Of a stretch of DNA of 64,000 bases, positions 39,101 through 48,384 are shown piece after piece. Below the pieces are notes generated by a model. It had not been told where the DNA came from. It made no database searches and saw nothing but the letters and a program-made list of their open reading frames with translations. Numbering within the stretch: position 1 is the stretch's first letter; the number at the start of each line of letters is the position of its first letter. Source of the DNA: Mya arenaria (Eukaryota; Mollusca; Bivalvia; Myida; Myidae); assembly GCF_026914265.1 (NCBI RefSeq), contig NC_069124.1:89866628-89930627 (forward strand), read 5' to 3'. A program made the translations under genes and the position numbers.

Positions 39101-39521
39101 TTTATTTACAATTATTTTTACTTTATATATATAGTAATAAATTTAGCATGTGTGGTGGTATTATACGCAGTATTGGGCTAATTAATATATTTTGCCTTTA
39201 ATACAGGTAATCTTACTTGCCCCATTAATCTACATTCTAGAAACATACTTTTGTCCAAACTTAATTTAATATGCATTAGATGCAAACTTCTTTGCAATGA
39301 TTTGTTTGATTGTTTCAAGACTAAAGAGTAATAAATGTTGGGAAAGACCAGAATCACTACATAGCCTTGGATCAAACATGATTTTTTTCACATCTTACCT
39401 GACCATAGTGGAAGTGAAATGAGTTGTCCTGATTAAACCTTGGAAAATCTTCACTTTGGTGGGATGCATCTGTATCTGGAAATCCAACCCCTTTCACTAG
39501 TCCCTCATCATCTGATGCCAT
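22605..39521 (-). CDS. CCDC171: Coiled-coil domain-containing protein 171 (CCDC171), 33 coding exons
   Basis: Coding exons from 5' to 3': 39521-39399, 39032-38873, 37717-37638, 37097-36923, 36733-36621, 36378-36290, 35994-35954, 35664-35570, 35408-35316, 34197-34103, 33923-33858, 33550-33412, 33164-33041, 32878-32772, 32224-31973, 31558-31520, 30820-30653, 30445-30425, 30166-30125, 29032-28844, 28684-28296, 28155-28040, 27866-27720, 27180-26969, 26793-26614, 26377-26186, 25895-25750, 25475-25421, 25292-25173, 24896-24753, 24436-24330, 24167-24102, 22674-22605. All borders are GT-AG, phases join, and the sum is 4,155 bp: 1,384 residues, close to the roughly 1,330 of vertebrate CCDC171. Most of the protein is Glu/Lys/Gln-rich coiled coil. 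Family-specific stretches are ERAAHLETKFNSEIVQ then LRVRDLEGAL (exons 9-10), FYPLCARSNSLALQRR and VLAANR (exon 21), LVCTGG (exon 22), WLTSSELL (exon 23), FTQRLHSVEVERR (exon 25) and ELNNALKREEQAQ (exon 26). Molecular function is poorly known. Rootletin was considered and rejected because these stretches are not rootletin-like. Confidence 0.93.
23380..23646. mobile_element. Small inverted-repeat element in a CCDC171 intron
   Basis: CTCGGATGTAT at the left and ATACATCCGAG at the right bound about 267 bp without ORF. A weaker extension of the inverted arms is visible inward. The ACAAGAGCTGT phrase just upstream (23,299) suggests a larger repeat. No clear target duplication. Confidence 0.45.
27354..27593 (-). 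mobile_element. LINE reverse-transcriptase fragment (3' part of RT)
   Basis: A 79-codon open stretch in the intron between CCDC171 exons 23 and 24, same strand as the gene. It has the order LLGLHFDVDL, a Trp-x-x-Arg-x-LTPIGR block, then a LISLPNP block. This pattern is typical of the region after the catalytic YxDD in LINE (non-LTR) reverse transcriptases. Neither the catalytic domain nor the endonuclease is visible, so it is a short decayed fragment. Flanking frames are interrupted. Confidence 0.72.
29618..29679 (+). repeat. 30-bp intronic tandem duplication (period 32)
   Basis: ACTAATGATCTTTGCAAATA plus TATTTGAAAG occurs twice, separated by two bases, with no mismatch. It lies in the intron between CCDC171 exons 19 and 20 and suggests a recent duplication. 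Confidence 0.9.
30125..30445 (-). CDS. CCDC171: Two CCDC171 microexons (21 and 42 nt)
   Basis: 30,445-30,425 encodes NFRIELE and 30,166-30,125 encodes EMLSIQRNIELRMK. Both have AG acceptor and GT donor, are multiples of three and sit between exons ending AEEK and starting ISHLEDGL. Skipping either or both keeps the frame. From family knowledge, the vertebrate protein joins the two flanking segments almost directly, so these may be cassette exons or lineage-specific insertions that lengthen a coiled coil. Confidence 0.6.
31294..31389 (+). mobile_element. Fragment of the CAGGGTTCCC-end element
   Basis: The order GGCTCTTAAAAT, TTAAACCC, GAGCTTCAGG, TTTGTCGCC, GACAACTTTT, GGGAACCCTGG matches the right end of the element at 55,948-57,035, with the GC-rich inner part shortened. 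It is in the intron between CCDC171 exons 16 and 17. The left terminus is not visible. Confidence 0.7.
31633..31810. mobile_element. 178-bp MITE with TA target duplication
   Basis: Termini AGGGCTATTCCAGTAAAACA and its inverse TGTTTAAATGGAATAGCCCT form inverted repeats of about 27 bp with three or four mismatches. TA flanks both sides (31,631-31,632 and 31,811-31,812). No ORF. TA duplication fits a Tc1/mariner-type MITE, which is inference. It sits between CCDC171 exons 15 and 16. Confidence 0.8.
34198..35315 (-). other. Long CCDC171 intron without visible features
   Basis: This intron between exons 9 and 10 is AT-rich; no exon, repeat boundary or ORF with a recognisable product was found in it. 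Confidence 0.5.
38303..38418. mobile_element. Short palindromic element in a CCDC171 intron
   Basis: AGCATCTTCCTTAGCCG near the left end matches the reverse complement of CGGCCATGGAAGATACT at the right. GTTCATCCC on one arm pairs with GGGATGAAC on the other, giving imperfect inverted arms of about 45 bp around a GC-rich loop. No ORF. Judged a MITE remnant. Confidence 0.6.
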
Positions 39522-39907
39522 GTTGTTGTTTTCTTAAAGTAAAGTAGTCATTCATAAAAAAAAACTGTTCAACATAACCTGAAGGCTAAACACAAAATTA
39601 GGAATCCAGTATTTATAAATCATCAAATAGTCATACGCTATTGAAACCACAAAAGACACAATGTAGTGGTTATATAGCAATTTATTCCATAGAAAATGAC
39701 GTATGCAACTTCATGGAGAACAATAAATGAATCTGTGCACTACTAAAACAAATTGTGTACTAACATACTACGACAAGCTATAACATGTTGGAACCAAACT
39801 TTGAACACAGTTTTTAACAGTTTTCAGGAAGAAATTACATGTCTGGTAAAAGACAGCAACGCCATTTGTTCTATCATCTAAATTTTATCAAAATAACACA
39901 AACTCAC

Positions 39908-39990
39908 CCGAATACGTTGATGCATTGAACCAGAAACCGTTATTCTATGTATGTATCAGTTTAAAATCTACCACTACACCGCCATATTGT
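39908..39990 (-). other. CCDC171: Probable 5' noncoding exon of CCDC171
   Basis: On the minus strand the sequence downstream of the YY1-like box ends CGTATTCGG followed by the donor GTGAGT (donor at 39,907-39,906). The first coding exon has an acceptor (TTTAAG, exon edge 39,532) 11 bases before its ATG. Together they give a short untranslated first exon and an intron of about 375 bp. The transcription start is not fixed. Confidence 0.55.
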
Positions 39991-40009
39991 TTATCGCTTA
40001 CACTTCCGG
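39979..40009 (-). promoter_or_regulatory. CCDC171: CCDC171 core promoter candidate (ETS and YY1-like motifs)
   Basis: Read on the minus strand, CCGGAAGTG (40,009-40,001) is an ETS-family site, and 12 bp downstream CAATATGGCGG (39,989-39,979) resembles a YY1/initiator element. This arrangement is common in TATA-less promoters of widely expressed animal genes. No TATA box is seen at the expected distance. Confidence 0.5.
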
Positions 40010-40029
40010 TTAAGATAGCGTTTTCATTG

Positions 40030-41346
40030 GTTAATTACTGAATTAGTCAAAACGTCCTGAGGTGAACTTTCAAAGAGTATTAATAGTAGTAGTAGTAGTT
40101 TTATTCGTGCATAATGTCAATAACAGTACATTCTACATCAATATAAGATATATCACATATTGTATTTGCATGATATTTAGAGTCCTAATAAGTATTACTT
40201 CTTGTGTTAATGATAAATCTATCTAATTTATTACCAAATAAAGTTTTTCTTCTTCATGCACGTATCATTTTGTTTCAAATTCTTTGATCAGATGCTTTGT
40301 TTCTACATCTGAGCCCTCATTGTTTCGGAGGATTGAAGCTACGCCCCTGAATAAGATCGTCTTCAGGTGTTTATATCAAAGCCTGTTAATAAAAGCAATG
40401 TTTGTTTGACATTTGTCGGCGTATCTTTTTACTTTCTTGTATGCCAAGTCTACTTTAAATAGATCTAACCTACATGGTCTATTGTCCATACCCCATGAAA
40501 CAAGTGAAGTTTATTTAATAGTAGTTACTTGTTAGGCATCTCTCGTTATATTCGCTCGTCATTATTATAAATCAAGCCTCGAGTATGTGTTGCCCGTTTA
40601 ACTTTGTAAATCGCCTCCTCTCATGGGGTTGGTCATACAATTGCTGCACATTCCCCTGACACTTTGTCGCATAGCCCATGGCAAAATCAATGAAAAGCTT
40701 GTTTATTCCAATGATCACCAGGCAAATGTCTAAAAGCATTGAATGCAAGTGGAAGTACTATGTCCGCACAGTAACCTTTAAGTACATTTCGACCAGGTAT
40801 GCGTTAGAAAAACGGATCATTGCGGTGTCCGGTTGTTCCTGAATACCAAATCGGGTTACTATTTTTTTCCAAATGCAGTATCTGGATCTTCATCAGTTAT
40901 TATAGAAAAATAAACCCCTTCATCCCATTCATTGAAAGCCAAAGAGCTTTTTGAATTTTGGATGAATGTCCGTCAACTCCCTTTTAAACATAAATCACTG
41001 AATTAGGGAATTGCCATTCAATTGACGACTGTCTTTAATCTCCATTTTACCTATTACATTGCCTTGCCCCTGTAAATGACCTTGGGATGTATGGTGCTTT
41101 TTTGCTGTTGCTGCTATTGTTGTTGGGGCTGTTGTTGGGACTGGAATTGACTTAGTCCGAGTAGTGCCGCTGAAACTGATGCATACGCAACTATGTAGAA
41201 TCATACAGAACACAGAAAGACCGATATCAGTTAAGAAATGTAAAGTAATAAAATATAATATGCCTTAAACAGCATTAATTTGTTACAGTATGCACTGTGA
41301 GGACATTTATATGCAGGCTATAGTATTGCAAACATGACAAAGTGCA
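40030..41346. other. Intergenic stretch upstream of CCDC171
   Basis: No supported gene. It contains a short TAG/AGT trinucleotide run near 40,085. The ORF at 40,995-41,213 is low-complexity in the middle (Thr/Ala runs) and has no recognisable product. Confidence 0.4.
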
Positions 41347-42050
41347 ATCCAGTGAACTATGATCATCCGTGATTGTACTCGGTTCCTAGAGTCCAGTGTA
41401 CTATGATCATCCGTGATTGTACTCGGTTCCTAGAGTCCAGTGTACTATGATCATCCGTGATTGTACTCGGTTCCTAGAGTCCAGTGTACTATGATCATCC
41501 GTGATTGTACTCGGTTCCTAGAGTCCAGTGTACTATGATCATCCGTGATTGTACTCGGTTCCTAGAGTCCAGTGTACTATGATCATCCGTGATTGTACTC
41601 GGTTCCTAGAGTCCAGTGTACTATGATCATCCGTGATTGTACTCGGTTCCTAGAGTCCAGTGAACTATGATCATTCGTGATTGTACTCGGTTCCTAGAGT
41701 CCAGTGTACTATGATCATCCGTGATTGTACTCGGTTCCTAGAGTCCAGTGTACTTTGATCATCCGTGATTGTACTCGGTTCCTAGAGTCCAGTGTACTAT
41801 GATCATCCGTGATTGTACTCGGTTCCTAGAGTCCAGTGTACTATGATCATCCGTGATTGTACTCGGTTCCTAGAGTCCAGTGTACTTTGATCATCCTTGA
41901 TTGTACTCGGTTCCTAGAGTCCAGTGTACTATGATCATCCGTGATTGTACTCGGTTCCTAGAGTCCAGTGTACTTTGATCATCCGTGATTGTACTCGGTT
42001 CCTAGAGTCCAGTGTACTATGATCATCCGTGATTGTACTCGGTTCCTAGA
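41347..42050 (+). repeat. 44-bp minisatellite, 16 copies
   Basis: 704 bp of 44-bp units beginning GTCCAGTGTACTATGATCAT and ending GTACTCGGTTCCTAGA. Copies are nearly identical: differences are ACTATGATC versus ACTTTGATC, GTGTACT versus GTGAACT, and single changes in two units. This implies recent expansion or homogenisation. Each unit contains the palindrome TGATCA. Confidence 0.97.
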
Positions 42051-44600
42051 GACATATCCACCATATGTGCAGCCATCTTATTCGAGTTTTACGTATGAAC
42101 GTTATAAAAGCTGCCGCTTATGTAAGGAAAGAATTGAACATATCATTTATTCTTTTCGTCATGTTTCTCCAACAAAATTTTGCAGTAAAAATATTCTTAA
42201 TTAGACTATTAAAATACAAATTGTGTGACGGGATGAATGGAATAGCTCCCCGCCGACGCGATGACAACGACGCGGACAAGGGCGCGGACATGGACAGCAG
42301 ATGCCGATCGGACAACAGGCCATTTTCCTCTTACTAAATGACTGAAAAGTCACTTACTTCAGTTAAAATTATATCATTTCGACGGGTCTAGTTTTTGTTT
42401 CTCTTGGTTTAACATGTTTTATAATATTGTTTTCTTGGGGCTGCTCGGAAACTCCCTGTCCCGTTCGTCAGGTGTGTGAGAGTAACATGGTATTATGTAA
42501 AATGCACCATATGTTAAACGCTACACCGTTTGTCATCAAAACTGCACCATATGTGAACTATTTTAATGAAAGCGCTGAAAACGTTGAAAGGCTGTAGGCG
42601 CGACAAATGTGATTTTTACATATCTTTTTACAATTCTTATACATTTCGAATAAATTCGAAACCATTTTAATGACCCAATCTGTAACCGATAAGTTGTAAG
42701 AATAGGTAATGTAAGTTGATATTTTTTAATACAACACGAATCGTAAATAGATAATCAGTTATTATGTTACTTAATAAGTGGAATTCGTACGCCATAACTA
42801 TATAACCAGTTGCTGCCAGAATCCAAAAGTGCATTTATAGATAAGTGGTAACACGAATATTATCTAGTTAACCAGTTGTTATGTGACTTATTAAGTAGAA
42901 TTCGCAAACCGTAACTTGATAACCAGTTAGTTTTGTACAACATGGAAAGGTAACAAGAGGCAGTAATAGGCACTTTCACAGCCTGTTTTAATTCAGTCTT
43001 ATGACAATTAGCTTACCGAAAATGCCTCGCGAATATTAACTAGATAGCTAAATAATTATCGCGAAAATTAATTGGTTTACATCGGTGAAGTTTACCAGGT
43101 TATTCTACGGCAGTTATATGCCACCATACAATGTGTATATTTCTTTAGCACAACAGTAGCTTTTTACATCTGCATATATTCTGGTTAGTGTTTAGTAAGT
43201 GTTTTTTTTAGAAATAATATAAACTGAAATGCATTGTGCATCCGTTGGAACTAAAGTCAAACCGTGGTTAGAATGCGATTATAGTGTAACAGTATCCTAA
43301 AAATAAATATTACATTTTATGTGAAATGCACAAAGTTATACATTTAGACTTTTAAGTACAGATGATCTTTAACACAACTTTGTTTACAACGGACATTACT
43401 TTCGTCAAAAGAAATCGGATTAAATTGTCAATAAAGTATTTGTTAACTTCCCTCCGTTTAAGAGTTTCCAATCACAATATCGAACTTGATCAAGACGGTA
43501 TAAAGTGGGCTCGGCGGTTTGGATGTTTTTTGAAAAATCATAAGTGGATAATATGGCAAATATGGGATACAGCACAAAAGGTAGTATACCTTTCACGTCT
43601 CCGAATAAATAATATTTATCTATTGTGTTATCTAAATCGTGAGGAAGCCAGGCGATGTGAAAGACGAACGTAAATGTTTAAAACACTGACGTCTTTAGTT
43701 AAGCGGTTATGCAAATATTTTAACTCTGAAGTTCAATAGAGACACACACGTTATGGAATGGACCTTCTGTTTGAGTTAGTGTTATACTTCAAACATCTTG
43801 AACTCCATTACAATGAGAAAATCGTATAAACTTAAATAAACATTGTTTGCGTTATTTGCATTAAGTATGGGAGAGACCTATAATTCTATTTTATTTACGA
43901 AAAGAAGAGCCATTCCTTGGAGGTCGGTGGTTCTATACGCTCGTTTTTCAGCACCTGTATAATCATCAAACTATAGGTTAATTTTTAAAGCGATGGAATA
44001 TATCAAACGCTCGTGAATATCATTAACGCTCAATTACTCTTTTATTTTAAATTGCTGCAATTTCGTTAAATTACATAAATTCATTAGTAATCGGCATTCT
44101 TTGGGAACTACGCTGTTCAAGATTGATTTCAACAAATGGACATTCTTTATCGTTACATAGAATGAAAATTATAAACATGACTTTTTTCAGGGGAAATGTG
44201 ATAAGACATCAAATACATCAAACCATATCAAATAACGGTGCCAAAACAGCGCAGTCTATGGTAGAAAAATAAACAGAAACTTGGAGCGCGGAGCTGTCGC
44301 TGTTTGCATAGCCATTTACAATAATTTTTAACGAATGGAGTTTAAAAGAGCAATAAAAATATAATAGTAAATAAACTCTCTTGGATAGCGCAAAATGCCA
44401 TAATTAATGTTCAATGGAAGCCTGGGTTCTATTTGAAAATCATTATTCAAACAGATTACGTATTTCTTCTTTGAAATTGAAAGTTGAATCTGTATGTACA
44501 ATTTTGACAATACAGAGTGTGCGGGTCGGCGGATGTGAGAGAGAAGTGCTATTTATTGGGAATAAATAAGCATTAAGAGTACCATAAATTAAAAGGCGGT
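42051..44600. other. Intergenic stretch with diverged tandem copies and a GC-rich block
   Basis: About 42,757-42,815 and 42,870-42,927 are old copies of one sequence (shared GT(T/G)ACTTA(A/T)TAAGT(G/A)GAATTCG and ATAACCAGTT), period about 113 bp. A GC-rich block at 42,235-42,325 is unlike its neighbours but has no convincing splice borders. The 103-codon ORF at 43,362-43,673 resembles nothing recognised and is probably chance. Confidence 0.45.
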
Positions 44601-44621
44601 GGTGAATATCAAAGAAAGAAA

Positions 44622-45974
44622 ATGAGCTCAACAATCATCATTCGGAAACCATTGAAATTGGCAAGTGATACAAGTTTGAGAGAATTAGAAAATATAAAAA
44701 CCAATCATAAAAGTACCCAAGATGGTCTCATAAATATCAAAAGGTACGTGTCACATTCAAAGGATGCAATTGAAAACTGGAGTAATCACTCTGCAAATAT
44801 AAGTGAAAACCTGGACGATTTACAGCGTGAGATCGGACTTCCCGTGGATGTTGTGAACCTGCCTTTACTTCACCAGAGCCAGCGGCTACAGTGGAGAAGC
44901 GACCGGCACTATAAGGAGCGGGACGCGGGTACCATACGACGACCGTATGAATGTGGCGAGGACCCCCTCTTGGTACACGGGTATCGCACTCTGTTCGCAG
45001 AAAACGGTGAAGAGGATTGTTCTGTGACAACCAGCGAAAACATGACTTTACCGACTTCGGAGTTAGAGTTTTCAGAACACAGTGACCATGAAGACATTCT
45101 AAATTCAGAAAGTTATCGAAGTCAGACTATTTCGCCATTTCCGCCTGTAGAAAGTGATGAAATTGATAAGCATAGGAAACTCAACGAAGAGGCAGAGAAA
45201 AACAAAACAAACACCGTACGAAATAGTGAAAACAATTATTTAAAGAGATTAAAACTTGACAGAAAGCAAGCGAGTGATCAAAGGTTGAAGGATATGAAAA
45301 CAACAAAGAAAAAGGCACATCTAAAGAGAATGCAAACAAAACCAAAGATTAAAGAGATAAAGGACGAGTTCTTCTTGGACTCACCTCCACCGCCGCCGTC
45401 GAAACCAAGGGAGTCTGAACAGAAGTCTGTAAAAACAATTCTAGGGTTCAGATATTCGTACGCAATTGAAGAGTTTTACAGAGGTCAGTTGAGAGGGACG
45501 CAGCTGGCAGTCCTACATGATGTGGAAAACGACCCAGTTAAAGAGGAAGTACTAAATGGCTGGCTCGTTAAAACTCTTGGTCATAACGTGCTTAATATGC
45601 AGGCAAGGACACTCCCAAGTTGTAACCCAGTTGAGCTGCGCCTGCGAAGAATGCACGCGCGCATGATCCGTAACGCGACAAGAAGCCGCACCCAGAGTTA
45701 CAGTCGCAGCTTATCCCGGGAGTCCGTACGCTCCATCGCCTCACAGATCCTCATGAAATCAACAGACACCTTCAAGAAACTCATTTCAATTGACGAAGGA
45801 CGAAGTTCCCACACATCTTATAATTCCGAAAAAGACACCTCCACGCCCGGGTCTACATCTCCATTAAAACTACCGCCAATCAAAGCGCTGCCAGTGCTTG
45901 AGGAGTTGGAACAGCCGGCGGCCCCGCGCAGCATCTCCCTCAGACTTCCGCCAATCGGGACCGAAGACAGCTGA
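44622..45974 (+). CDS. Intronless ORF, 450 aa, hydrophilic protein of unknown function
   Basis: An ATG in the context AAAGAAAATGA opens 450 codons ending TGA at 45,972-45,974. Coding base composition is richer in GC than both flanks. No signal peptide or membrane segment is visible. In order: a polar N-terminus (1-100), an acidic Ser/Glu-rich part (about 120-185), a Lys-rich helical stretch (about 190-245), a run of five prolines near 255, a more ordered segment about 270-345 (FRYSYAIEEFYRGQL, NGWLVKTLGHNVLNMQ), an Arg/Ser-rich stretch (about 345-380) and a Pro/Leu-rich tail with two repeats of LPPI. AATAAA signals follow at 46,087 and 46,332. The product was not recognised; lack of introns could mean an ancient single-exon gene or a retrocopy. 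Confidence 0.75.
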   Translation: MSSTIIIRKPLKLASDTSLRELENIKTNHKSTQDGLINIKRYVSHSKDAIENWSNHSANISENLDDLQREIGLPVDVVNLPLLHQSQRLQWRSDRHYKERDAGTIRRPYECGEDPLLVHGYRTLFAENGEEDCSVTTSENMTLPTSELEFSEHSDHEDILNSESYRSQTISPFPPVESDEIDKHRKLNEEAEKNKTNTVRNSENNYLKRLKLDRKQASDQRLKDMKTTKKKAHLKRMQTKPKIKEIKDEFFLDSPPPPPSKPRESEQKSVKTILGFRYSYAIEEFYRGQLRGTQLAVLHDVENDPVKEEVLNGWLVKTLGHNVLNMQARTLPSCNPVELRLRRMHARMIRNATRSRTQSYSRSLSRESVRSIASQILMKSTDTFKKLISIDEGRSSHTSYNSEKDTSTPGSTSPLKLPPIKALPVLEELEQPAAPRSISLRLPPIGTEDS

Positions 45975-46086
45975 CAAGGAATCAACCATAGTTATGTACA
46001 GTCGAACTCCTTATGTGTGGTTTTAGATGGCAAAACATTCAGAGTATAAAACATGAACACTGCTAGTTTGACGAAAGATCGAAGGG

Positions 46087-46092
46087 AATAAA
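46087..46092 (+). terminator. Candidate poly(A) signal for the 450-aa ORF
   Basis: AATAAA 113 bp after the stop codon; a second lies at 46,332-46,337. Either could end the transcript. Confidence 0.4.
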
Positions 46093-46715
46093 GACCGTTT
46101 TCACTTTGTTTTTGTAAATGGTATATATTAACACATATATGCATAAACAGACATTGAACATGAATGGTATTGTACATAAGATTTTCAAATTGATTGCTAG
46201 TTTGCTACGAGATGGCAGTTGTTTTAATTTATAAGCGCTTCATTATACATGTAACCGTGAAGTGTTTTTGGTATACATATATGTTTTTGTTTAAAATGTC
46301 ATTTCTTTCTGATATAGAATTGAACAATACAAATAAAGATAAGAGAATTACAGCAGATATTTAGCGATTGGGTTATTTTGTGTGATCGATATCAAAACAC
46401 ACTTAAAATCATTATGCATCTGTATAATCCAAACACTATTGAAAGAATCATAAATTAATATGATAAAAAACGATCGGTGGATACCGAAAACTGCAATTGG
46501 GAATTGTATTATAATGTAAGAACATCATATGGCTATAATGTTAATGAAAGATAGTTTGAAAGAAACATGCTGACGAAATATCACAGCTCCTCATTGAACT
46601 ATTACTATAAGTAAAGGCGTTCCATATAATATTAATTTACTAAATCTCTTAATCATATTCTGGAAGATATTTACTATTTCTGATTCTTCTTACTGGGAAC
46701 TAGTTTAAACAAGAT

Positions 46716-47212
46716 ACCAGTTACATGTACACTCAGAGACAAACTCTCGGTCCTAACCACCAGGTACATGTACACTAAGAGACAAGCTCTCGGTCCTAAC
46801 CACCAGATACATGTACACTCAGAGACAAGCTCTCGGTCCTAACCACCAGATACATGTACACTAAGAGACAAGCTCTCGGTCCTAACCACCAGATACATGT
46901 ACACTAAGAGACAAGCTCTCGGTCCTAACCACTAGATACATGTACACTAAGAGACAAGCTCTCGGTCCTAACCACCAGATACATGTACACTAAGAGACAA
47001 GCTCTCGGTCCTAACCACCAGATACATGTACACTCAGAGACGAGCTCTCGGTCCTAACCACCAGATACGTGTACGCTCAGAGACAAGCTCTCGGTCCTAA
47101 CCACCAGATACGTGTACTCTCAGAGACAAGCTCTCGGTCCTAACCACCAGATACGTGTACTCTCAGAGACAAGCTCTCGGTCCTAATCACCAGATACATG
47201 TACACTCAGAAA
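46716..47212 (+). repeat. 43-bp minisatellite, about 11.6 copies
   Basis: Units of 43 bp such as CAGATACATGTACACTAAGA followed by GACAAGCTCTCGGTCCTAAC. Early copies have ACACTCAG or ACACTAAG; later ones carry ACGTGTAC in place of ACATGTAC, so variants are clustered along the array. It begins about 740 bp after the 450-aa ORF. Confidence 0.97.
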
Positions 47213-47480
47213 CATAAGGAAGCATAAATTTTCGATTTTCTCAATGTTATTCAAATGGTCTTCAATGTTTGTTGCAAATGAAAAATAAAAGGTGGATAGT
47301 TTTCATTGTAATGGACCTTATTCTGTATTAAGTAGGGATCAATTCAATAACTTTGAATAAAAGTCTTGTCTTTATCTTTTAGACAAAATTTTAATCGGAT
47401 TTGTTTAACAATACCAAACTAAAAAAATCGACACATACATTGGGGGCTGGTAAAACAAAAAAGCAAAACTTAATACCACC

Positions 47481-47540
47481 GACAAATGTGCGTTATCTGC
47501 GACAAATGTGCGTTATCTGCGACAAATGTGCGTTATCTGC
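47481..47540 (+). repeat. 20-bp tandem triplication
   Basis: GACAAATGTGCGTTATCTGC occurs three times in a row without mismatch, followed by GGG. Confidence 0.97.
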
Positions 47541-48384
47541 GGGTTTTAAAACGATACCGCTGTAGCCAGTAAATCCATCTAAAAATGAATCTGTGTTGGG
47601 TTTTTTCGAAAAAGAAATGTATTGTTCGAAAAAAAAAATAGCAAAATAAATAAACTACGACTGGAAAATTTGCTGGTAACAATGAATATGGATTGTTTCA
47701 AATAGAAATAAGCCAATTTTAGCGAAACTATTAAAAGAATGAAAGATATCGGGGATATTAAATGTATACTTTATGTCATTGTTGGTTTCGAATTTGCCCT
47801 TTGACGAAGGCAAAATAAAATAAGAAAATAACTATCAGAGATGAAAAGACCATTTAAAATAATTAATCAGATATATAACCACTGCAGTAAGGCTGAAACC
47901 AATTCATGTAGTGTGGTTTTGTTAACAAAATGATTTAATATTCAAGAATACCATTAACAGCTAATAAATCGGATAAAATGCCAATGGGTGTATGGAATTT
48001 GATTAAGTGCATGGCGGTATTTCATAATAAGTGACAATACATTTTAAATTCAATTAACAAAATATTAATGGAATTTATTAAGCGCCTATAAAATGTCAAG
48101 ATCACGGATCTTATTTGTTCAATTCATTGTTAACACGGACTAAAGTCCTTATCATGTTTCTGCTTAAATTAAATGTGCTCTATGGGAAACCTGGTTTCAG
48201 TCTTTCAGTAACTCGCTCATGGTTTGTAAAATGCACTTGTTTTAATTACGAAATAAAGTGTGTCAACTCATAAGGAGTGTTAAAACAAAAATACCAAAAG
48301 CTGGAACCCTTCAGCAAATGTTGATCTTTGCTCAAATATCGTCTTTGAAGACCACAATTTCCATAAGCGTTAATTTGTACCAGA
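47541..48384. other. AT-rich stretch upstream of the CXC-domain pseudogene
   Basis: No ORF, repeat boundary or promoter motif could be supported. The N-terminal coding part expected for the downstream gene family is not visible here. Confidence 0.4.

Noticed and set aside
22605..39521. Rootletin (CROCC) as identity of the coiled-coil gene
   Set aside because: The coiled-coil composition fits, but the conserved C-terminal blocks (FYPLCARSNSLALQRR, WLTSSELL, FTQRLHSVEVERR) and the total length match CCDC171 instead.
41347..42050. CRISPR array
   Set aside because: Units are contiguous without unique spacers, and the sequence is from an animal genome. The same holds for the arrays at 2.0, 5.0 and 46.7 kb.
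43362..43673. 103-codon ORF
   Set aside because: AT-rich composition equals the flanks, no domain, no splice or poly(A) context.
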